A DNA stretch of 6,414 nt from Leptospira alstonii serovar Sichuan str. 79601. Its GTDB lineage: Bacteria; Spirochaetota; Leptospiria; Leptospirales; Leptospiraceae. The notes beneath the pieces were generated by a model, which ran no database searches, was not told where the DNA came from, and saw nothing but the letters and a program-made list of their open reading frames with translations. The stretch is from positions 1 through 6,414 of the forward strand of contig NZ_ANIK01000060.1 of the NCBI RefSeq assembly GCF_000347175.1, written 5' to 3'. This document shows positions 1 to 6,414 of the stretch, piece by piece; position 1 is the stretch's first letter; each line of letters begins with the position of its first letter. The translations under genes and the position numbers were made by a program.

Positions 1-1
1 T

Positions 2-628
2 AGGAAAAAAGGAAAGGAGGCGAGGGAAGCAACAATCGAACTTCGATTTGAAAAGCTAACGATAAAACCTCCTCAATACAAGAAATTAGAAAATATTGAT
101 ATGTATGCGTTAACCGCAACCGAGGTAGGCGGACCTCCGGAAGAATCTATCGATTGGAAATTTCTAACCACAATTCCTATTCACAATTCGGACGATGCAA
201 AAAGTATGATCGCCTATTACAAAAGCCGCTGGGGTATTGAAGTTTTCTTCAAGGTTTTAAAGTCTGGATGTAATATTGAATCTACTCAATTTAAATTTGG
301 GAATCGATTCAAAGCTTGTATTGCTGTCTGCGCTATTGTTGCTTGGAGAGTTATGATGTTAACATTCTTAGGTAGAAATATTCCAGGTTTAAAAGCATCC
401 ATCCTATTCGAGTCTTTTGAATGGAAAGGCATTTATTGTCGACTTTTTGAAACTCCGAAACCTCCTAAGGAAGAACCCGAGTTAGGAACCGTCTTACTGT
501 GGATTGCTAAATTAGGCGGGCACTTGGCTCGCAATTCCGATGCTCCTCCGGGCCCCCTTACCATTTTTAAAGGCCTCATGAGAGCTATGGAAATCGGGTT
601 TATGTTTAAATTACTCACGAAAACCTAA
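2..628 (+). CDS. IS4-family (Tn5/IS50-like) transposase, C-terminal part, 5' end outside window
   Basis: A DDE transposase that cuts and joins the ends of its own insertion sequence. The frame is open from base 2 with no stop before the ATG at 101, and the translated stretch before that ATG (REATIELRFEKLTIKPP and on) is typical of the family. The ATG at 101 is therefore internal and the gene enters from the left edge. The IS4 signature Y-x2-R-x3-E-x6-K is complete: in the run YKSRWGIEVFFKVLK the Tyr, Arg, Glu and Lys match exactly, and the catalytic Glu codon is at 239-241. The tail (GGHLARNSDAPPGP, then a GLMRAMEIG helix) resembles the normal C-terminus of Tn5-like enzymes, so the 3' end looks intact. 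The two catalytic Asp residues would lie upstream and cannot be checked. Sampled lines (27-50% GC) average lower than sampled ftsK lines. It converges on and overlaps the DUF4440 gene by 4 bases. Confidence 0.9.
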   Translation, partial: RKKGKEAREATIELRFEKLTIKPPQYKKLENIDMYALTATEVGGPPEESIDWKFLTTIPIHNSDDAKSMIAYYKSRWGIEVFFKVLKSGCNIESTQFKFGNRFKACIAVCAIVAWRVMMLTFLGRNIPGLKASILFESFEWKGIYCRLFETPKPPKEEPELGTVLLWIAKLGGHLARNSDAPPGPLTIFKGLMRAMEIGFMFKLLTKT

Positions 629-993
629 CTTGTGGGTAAGGTTATGGCAATGACCTTTAAACCGTCGGCGAATAATTTCCAAACCCTGACGTATCGAAAT
701 TTTCCCTGAATTGGGTTGCCCAACATCACACCTTCGGTATCATAAACCACAACTACCGTAGCGGTATCCCCAATGATGGAGATATCTTCAACTGTTGAAA
801 CCAGTCGTTCCACCGCCATTTCTTTCGCCCGATGAGAGGCCAAATCCATTTCTTTTGTAATCGTCTGTCCGTTCGGGGCGATGAACAACAAATCATCGTG
901 CAAGATGGAATCTAAAAACTCAACATCGCTCGTTTTTATGCCCACGATCAGACTTTTTTCGATTTCAATAATATCGGTTCTGTTAATTACCAT
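625..993 (-). CDS. NTF2-like / DUF4440 (SnoaL-type fold) protein, C-terminus probably replaced by IS sequence
   Basis: A 122-residue protein with the pattern of the DUF4440/nuclear transport factor 2-like family: an N-terminal helix (residues 7-30), then LHDDLLFIAPNGQTITKE (31-48), a strand with the alternating pattern DTATVVVVYD (76-85), and the hallmark FRYVRVWK (99-106) before the last strand. Family members are small cone-shaped domains that bind or isomerise diverse small ligands or act as partner domains, so no specific function can be given. The ATG at 993 has an AGGA nine bases upstream (1003-1006). A TATACT at 1053-1058 (minus) could be a -10 box, but no good -35 is visible. The usual Trp before KV-A in the last strand is Leu here. 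The last six residues (ITLPTS) fall in the putative IS end. It lies 190 bases downstream of ftsK on the same strand and is probably transcribed separately. Confidence 0.8.
   Translation of the reverse strand: MVINRTDIIEIEKSLIVGIKTSDVEFLDSILHDDLLFIAPNGQTITKEMDLASHRAKEMAVERLVSTVEDISIIGDTATVVVVYDTEGVMLGNPIQGKFRYVRVWKLFADGLKVIAITLPTS
628..646 (+). repeat. Probable right terminal inverted repeat of the IS
   Basis: The sequence ACTTGTGGGTAAGGTTATG begins at the last base of the transposase stop codon. Aligned by eye to the 19-bp Tn5 outside end in its right-hand orientation (ACTTGTGTATAAGAGTCAG, recalled from memory), it matches at 13 of 19 positions, including the first seven bases and a TAAG block. 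The exact outer boundary could differ by a few bases. Confidence 0.5.
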
Positions 994-1183
994 TGTTTGA
1001 CGTCCTACTCCCTCTTTTTTTACCGGTTAGCGGCTTACAAATTGAAATGCAAAGTATATGCGACTTTCGTTACTCAAAAATTCAATAACATTTAGCATGA
1101 ATCGGAGATACTAACGAACAACGATGATTCGGAAAAGTTCTAAAGGGTTAAATCAAAAGTTCGGTTTTCAGGAAACGATCCGA

Positions 1184-4027
<2,844 letters not shown>

Positions 4028-4092
4028 GCTATTTGTATCGGAAAGAGCCCGGAAAAAGAAAAGAGACTTAATTATCGTTTTTAGGAAGGGGA

Positions 4093-4108
4093 AAAAAACC
4101 GGTTTTTT
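4093..4108. repeat. 16-bp perfect palindrome upstream of ftsK
   Basis: AAAAAACCGGTTTTTT is perfectly symmetric and lies 66-81 bases before the ftsK start codon. It has no loop, so it is better read as a possible protein-binding site or simply an A/T-tract palindrome than as a terminator. Function unknown. Confidence 0.45.
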
Positions 4109-4168
4109 ATCCTACTCGAAAACCTTAACACGAGTTCGGCGTAACCAATGCGAAAGCGATTGAAGCGG

Positions 4169-4231
4169 AATCAACAAATTGGAATGACGAAAAGATTTCG
4201 TTTTTTAGAGCGAACCCTCAATTTGTTGATT
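4169..4231. repeat. 13-bp inverted repeat with a nested small hairpin
   Basis: The arms AATCAACAAATTG (4169-4181) and CAATTTGTTGATT (4219-4231) are perfectly complementary across a 37-base spacer. Inside the spacer, ACGAAA (4187-4192) and TTTCGT (4196-4201) form a 6-bp stem followed by a run of Ts (4201-4206). On the plus strand the inner hairpin has a weak terminator shape. It lies in the gene-free region upstream of ftsK. Confidence 0.6.
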
Positions 4232-4250
4232 GGAGCATTATGTTTCGACC

Positions 4251-4313
4251 CACAACGCGCCCCTTAGGAAGCGTTGTGTTGAATTTCCTCAACGCGATCC
4301 ATAGAAAGCGTTG
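4251..4313. repeat. Two degenerate tandem hairpin units, 37-bp period
   Basis: Unit one (4251-4276) and unit two (4288-4313) match at 21 of 26 positions. Each starts with CAACGC and ends with GCGTTG, so each can fold on itself: an 8-bp stem CACAACGC/GCGTTGTG (4251-4258 with 4271-4278), and a 6-bp stem CAACGC/GCGTTG (4290-4295 with 4308-4313), both with 12-base loops. The end of unit one can also pair with the start of unit two, giving a competing central hairpin. Function unknown. Confidence 0.6.
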
Positions 4314-4426
4314 CAAGAGTTAGAACGTCTCGCTTCTAGGGTCGCTCGACGGGGAGAAACATTGAGTTCAAGCGCGGTCCGGCCTTGGCAAAACAAAGGC
4401 CGGATTCGCCCCTTCCCCTTAGGAAG
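4260..4426 (+). repeat. 12-bp direct repeat CCCCTTAGGAAG at the two ends of this interval
   Basis: CCCCTTAGGAAG occurs at 4260-4271, where it forms the loop of the first tandem hairpin unit, and again at 4415-4426, just after the GC-rich hairpin. The second copy is followed by TGCAAC, somewhat like the GCGTTG context of the first, and may be a partial third unit. Confidence 0.5.
4378..4404. repeat. GC-rich 9-bp stem-loop
   Basis: TCCGGCCTT (4378-4386) and AAGGCCGGA (4396-4404) pair perfectly around a 9-base loop GGCAAAACA. Neither side is followed by a run of Ts on its own strand, so it does not look like a Rho-independent terminator. It could be part of a structured RNA or of a dispersed repeat. 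Confidence 0.6.
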
Positions 4427-4499
4427 TGCAACAATTTAAAACTTGTCCCAAAACCTATCGAACGACCTGTAGAGAGGTGAGACTTTAGTTTCACAAAAA

Positions 4500-4518
4500 T
4501 GTGGGAACTCCTACGTTT
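4500..4518 (+). repeat. Dispersed palindromic repeat, copy 1
   Basis: TGTGGGAACTCCTACGTTT, identical over 19 bases to the copies at 6135 and 6251. The core GTGGGA-AC-TCCTAC is an imperfect inverted repeat. Confidence 0.75.
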
Positions 4519-4617
4519 TTAAACGAACGGTAAGCTGGGTCTCTTCCGTGCCGTTATGGATAAAATCGGAAAAATTTTAACCCTGACATCTATCCGCTAT
4601 TCACTGACATCTAAAAC

Positions 4618-4631
4618 GTGGGAACTCCCAC
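4618..4631 (+). repeat. Dispersed palindromic repeat, variant copy 2
   Basis: GTGGGAACTCCCAC is the fully symmetric version of the core: GTGGGA and TCCCAC pair perfectly around AC. It starts 117 bases after copy 1 and has the same orientation. Confidence 0.65.
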
Positions 4632-4730
4632 AAATTTCCTTCGAGGTTTTGGGACAAGCTCTTAGTTCAAGCGCAATTTCACATTACTTACAAGTTGTTC
4701 GTGCTTCCTTCTTCGGTTTTCTTTCCTTAA

Positions 4731-4772
4731 AAATGAAAAATCGGGCTTAGAGATTTTTCCCCAAGCCCGATT
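4731..4772 (-). terminator. Rho-independent terminator of the lipoprotein gene
   Basis: AATCGGGCTT (4739-4748) and AAGCCCGATT (4763-4772) form a perfect 10-bp stem with a 14-base loop. Read on the minus strand it is followed by TTTCATTTTT. It starts 59 bases past the lipoprotein stop codon, as expected for that gene. The plus-strand side lacks a solid T run. Confidence 0.85.
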
Positions 4773-4830
4773 ATCTTTTGAGAATTGAGAGGATATTTCA
4801 AATAAAACTTTTCAAACGATCGATCCAAGG

Positions 4831-5967
4831 TCAACCCGGATGACTTTTACAAAATCCTTCCGGAATCGTATATTCTATGGTCTTTTTGCTGTACTTGTTA
4901 TTTTGCACGTTCGATTCCTGAATCCAATTTCCTAGGTTGGCCCTTAGGGCGAAGGTGTGTTTTCCTTCCATATAATAAGAATCCACATTCAGATGACTGA
5001 TCGAAAGTGTTACCGTTACCGTCTCCCCCGGTTGGATGGATTCGAGCCCGACTCCATTTCCCCAAGTTCCCGGTTCGATGGATTCGATTTGGGTACCGCC
5101 GTTCTCCCATCTTTCACTCTTCTCGTGCAGCACAGTGAAAAGACCGACATCCAACCTTTTCGGACTTGGTCCTTGTCCGATATTTTTTATCTCGGCAGTG
5201 ACATATAGCAGAGGTTTGCCTGCTCTGCATTTCATTCCGCTCGGATAAATCGATGCGCGTGGAATGATCAAATCCGGCAGGGGTTCGGAAGGTTGAACCG
5301 TTATCGGAACACAGACCGTATTATTTTGTTCATTCGATTCCGCTACTTTGGATCCTGCGTCCACTCTTGCACAAAGATTGTAATCCCCCGGAGGAACATT
5401 TTTAGGAATGATATTGGACCCTTCGCTCACATAAGCAAGTGTTCCCGGAAGTAGATCCGGAGTATTACTAATTCTTCCGCCGCCCAATAAAACGTCTTCT
5501 TTAAAGTCGGGGAAATAAGGTGCGTATCCTTCCGGCACGACCGAGTCCTGAGAGAGAATCAGATCGACCATATAACCTTCCTGAGCCGGACGACTTCCAT
5601 TCGCAAGAATACCTCCGAAATTGGCAACTTGGGCTTTCAGTTTTTGAGAAACGTCCTCTCCCGGTTTCACTTCTACTTTTCTCCCACCGGTGATGAGATA
5701 AACCATGAGGTCCGGTAAAGATGGATCCCCGCCGGATACACCCGGACTTGCGTTCTGTGAATCCGAAGTTGTTTGAATATTCGTTTCTGCCCAGATGATT
5801 TCCGCCTCCCCAAAGGTCACAGTCGTCGTGCTAGAAGTCGTTTGAGGACCTAAAAGTGCTAACAAAGCGGAATTGTCTTCCCCCTTTCCTCCCCCACAAT
5901 ACGAAGTTAAACATAGAAGAATGAGAACGTTCGCCCCCGTTATCGTTTTTCGTAAGAATTCTTTCAT
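4831..5967 (-). CDS. Putative lipoprotein with two CARDB domains
   Basis: A 378-residue predicted exported lipoprotein. The start is the ATG at 5967: GAGGAG at 5975-5980 lies seven bases upstream. A longer frame from a TTG at 5982 would translate the ribosome binding site itself. The signal peptide runs [19 protein letters not shown] to LTSYC, giving lipidation at Cys24. Tyr at -1 is unusual even for the loose spirochaetal lipobox. A Gly-Gly-Gly and a Ser/Thr-rich linker (to about 83) follow. Then come two CARDB-type beta-sandwich repeats, each opening with LPDL and closing with the family hallmark: ESNEQNN (210-216) for the first (about 84-225) and ESNVQNN (351-357) for the second (about 230-370). 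CARDB domains occur in surface or secreted proteins with suspected adhesion roles; the ligand here is unknown. The gene stands alone, with its own terminator and a candidate promoter. Confidence 0.88.
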   Translation of the reverse strand: MKEFLRKTITGANVLILLCLTSYCGGGKGEDNSALLALLGPQTTSSTTTVTFGEAEIIWAETNIQTTSDSQNASPGVSGGDPSLPDLMVYLITGGRKVEVKPGEDVSQKLKAQVANFGGILANGSRPAQEGYMVDLILSQDSVVPEGYAPYFPDFKEDVLLGGGRISNTPDLLPGTLAYVSEGSNIIPKNVPPGDYNLCARVDAGSKVAESNEQNNTVCVPITVQPSEPLPDLIIPRASIYPSGMKCRAGKPLLYVTAEIKNIGQGPSPKRLDVGLFTVLHEKSERWENGGTQIESIEPGTWGNGVGLESIQPGETVTVTLSISHLNVDSYYMEGKHTFALRANLGNWIQESNVQNNKYSKKTIEYTIPEGFCKSHPG

Positions 5968-5974
5968 TTTGTAT

Positions 5975-5980
5975 CTCCTC
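5975..5980 (-). promoter_or_regulatory. Ribosome binding site that fixes the lipoprotein start
   Basis: GAGGAG on the minus strand, seven bases before the ATG at 5965-5967. It decides for that ATG over the upstream in-frame TTG at 5980-5982, whose first codons overlap this site. Confidence 0.85.
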
Positions 5981-6051
5981 AATTTACTGGCGTTTTACTA
6001 ATTTAAATAAACGACTTGCGTGTTACTTCTGAGCCAACTAAAAGAATTCAA

Positions 6052-6080
6052 GTTATAACATAAAATACAAACGAATTGAA
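6052..6080 (-). promoter_or_regulatory. Candidate sigma-70 promoter of the lipoprotein gene
   Basis: On the minus strand, TTCAAT (6075-6080) and TATAAC (6052-6057) are separated by exactly 17 bases. The -10 matches the consensus at five of six positions; the -35 is weak. The surroundings are A/T-rich, and the leader would be roughly 80 bases. Confidence 0.4.
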
Positions 6081-6134
6081 AAATAGGCTTATTTTGAAAT
6101 TATTTCTTTGAAAATAATGTGATGCAGCGGTTTT

Positions 6135-6153
6135 TGTGGGAACTCCTACGTTT
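6135..6153 (+). repeat. Dispersed palindromic repeat, copy 3
   Basis: TGTGGGAACTCCTACGTTT, identical to copy 1. It lies upstream of the candidate lipoprotein promoter. Confidence 0.75.
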
Positions 6154-6173
6154 TCGATGTTAGGGACGAGTAG

Positions 6174-6225
6174 TTAGGAATTAGGAGCAGCTATATGTTA
6201 TGTATGTAAAGTCCTAATCTCCTAA
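6174..6225. repeat. Imperfect hairpin between two dispersed repeat copies
   Basis: TTAGGAATTAGGA (6174-6186) pairs with TCCTAATCTCCTAA (6212-6225), with one bulged base and a 25-base loop. There is no T run directly after either arm. The left arm is itself two near-identical TTAGGA words. Confidence 0.5.
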
Positions 6226-6250
6226 GTGACTAAACCCTCGCCACTTGAAA

Positions 6251-6269
6251 TGTGGGAACTCCTACGTTT
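6251..6269 (+). repeat. Dispersed palindromic repeat, copy 4
   Basis: TGTGGGAACTCCTACGTTT, identical to copies 1 and 3. It starts 116 bases after copy 3 and has the same orientation. Confidence 0.75.
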
Positions 6270-6414
6270 AGAGCGATTCATAAGAGTCGTGACAGGAGTT
6301 ACCATAGTGTTTCGAGACGATTTTTCAATTAATGTACGTTAGGTGTTCTGAGAGGATTTTTTCGTTATTTTTTGATTTTTTTTTCACACAAATCGGATCC
6401 GTCGCATACTTTCC

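Larger units (their letters stand above)
1..646 (+). mobile_element. Insertion sequence, IS4 family, right-hand part
   Basis: The element is inferred from the transposase and a terminal sequence just after its stop. The right boundary is placed near 646 because 628-646 resembles the Tn5 outside end. The left end lies outside the window, so neither the left inverted repeat nor the target-site duplication can be examined. Confidence 0.65.
4442..4658. repeat. 15-bp inverted repeats bounding a 217-bp non-coding block
   Basis: CTTGTCCCAAAACCT (4442-4456) and AGGTTTTGGGACAAG (4644-4658) are perfect reverse complements. Beyond a 2-base interruption the inner sides continue as CGAA (4459-4462) and TTCG (4640-4643). 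The block encloses two copies of the dispersed palindrome. It contains no transposase, and I see no clear flanking target duplication. Confidence 0.6.
4028..4730. other. Gene-free region between ftsK and the lipoprotein terminator
   Basis: About 700 bases with no coding region I can support. Short open frames exist on the plus strand (for example 4148-4267 and 4556-4750), but they run through inverted repeats and dispersed repeat copies and have no convincing ribosome binding site. The stretch is a mosaic of the repeats listed separately. An 11-bp direct repeat AGTTCAAGCGC (4365-4375 and 4664-4674) and a 9-bp direct repeat CTGACATCT (4583-4591 and 4604-4612) add to this. The ftsK promoter should lie in its left part, nearest 4028. 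Confidence 0.7.
5981..6414. other. Gene-free region right of the lipoprotein gene
   Basis: About 430 bases with no supportable gene. The left part is A/T-rich and holds the candidate lipoprotein promoter. The middle (6135-6269) holds two repeat copies flanking an imperfect hairpin. The right end is T-rich with long T runs (6351-6385). A minus-strand frame is open from the right edge to a stop at 6325-6327 (29 codons, Lys-rich), but it is too short to call. Confidence 0.6.

Noticed and set aside
433..618. 61-codon minus-strand frame inside the transposase
   Set aside because: Antisense shadow of a clearly conserved transposase C-terminus.
4148..4267. 39-codon plus-strand frame starting MRKRLKRNQQIG
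   Set aside because: It lies across the 13-bp inverted repeat and the first tandem hairpin, is very basic, and has no ribosome binding site I can defend.
4378..4404. Rho-independent terminator for ftsK or the lipoprotein
   Set aside because: The stem is strong, but there is no T run on either strand, and the lipoprotein already has a good terminator at 4731-4772.
4251..4631. CRISPR-like or integron attC-like array
   Set aside because: Only two degenerate hairpin units at 37 bp and widely spaced short palindromes are present. There are no uniform spacers, no cas or integrase gene, and no attC core pattern.
4556..4750. 64-codon plus-strand open frame
   Set aside because: It runs through a dispersed repeat copy and one arm of the 15-bp inverted repeat and ends inside the minus-strand terminator. 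There is no convincing ribosome binding site and no recognisable domain.
4898..5248. Alternative frames of 70-83 codons within the lipoprotein gene
   Set aside because: Shadows of the CARDB coding frame with no independent support.
6048..6080. dif-like site: TTATGTTATAA on the minus strand resembles a XerD arm
   Set aside because: The 11 bases expected for the XerC arm across a 6-bp centre do not match, and the sequence is better explained as an A/T-rich promoter.
6325..6414. Minus-strand frame open from the right edge (29 codons, ends in LTYIN)
   Set aside because: It could be the tail of a gene outside the window, but it is short, Lys-rich because of poly-A, and shows no motif.

Overview
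The window looks like chromosomal DNA of a Leptospira species. The evidence is an FtsK with a long acidic linker, a spirochaete-style lipoprotein with CARDB domains, and several copies of the short palindromic repeat TGTGGGAACTCCTACG, which I associate from memory with pathogenic Leptospira genomes. Three host genes lie on the minus strand. An insertion sequence enters from the left edge on the plus strand.

Layout. Positions 2-628 hold the C-terminal part of an IS4-family (Tn5/IS50-like) transposase whose start is outside the window. A probable IS right end lies at 628-646. It forms the last codons of a small NTF2-like/DUF4440 gene (625-993, minus), so the IS appears to have inserted into that gene's 3' end and supplied a new stop codon. 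A 190-base gap follows, then ftsK (1184-4027, minus), encoding the membrane-anchored DNA translocase that clears the chromosome terminus from the division septum. ftsK looks complete, with four membrane segments, linker, motor and the gamma winged helix. Positions 4028-4830 (about 800 bases) hold no convincing gene. They are a mosaic of inverted repeats, tandem hairpins and dispersed repeat copies, ending in a minus-strand terminator at 4731-4772. That terminator serves the lipoprotein gene (4831-5967, minus), which has a clear ribosome binding site and a candidate promoter. Positions 5968-6414 are again non-coding and carry two more copies of the dispersed repeat around an imperfect hairpin.

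The genes do not form an obvious pathway. FtsK is a housekeeping division gene, the lipoprotein is probably a surface or periplasmic adhesion-type protein, and the NTF2-like protein has no assignable function. I found no new defence or mobile system beyond the IS. The parts most worth a second look are the structured intergenic regions, the copy of the dispersed repeat inside the FtsK linker, and the IS/DUF4440 junction.
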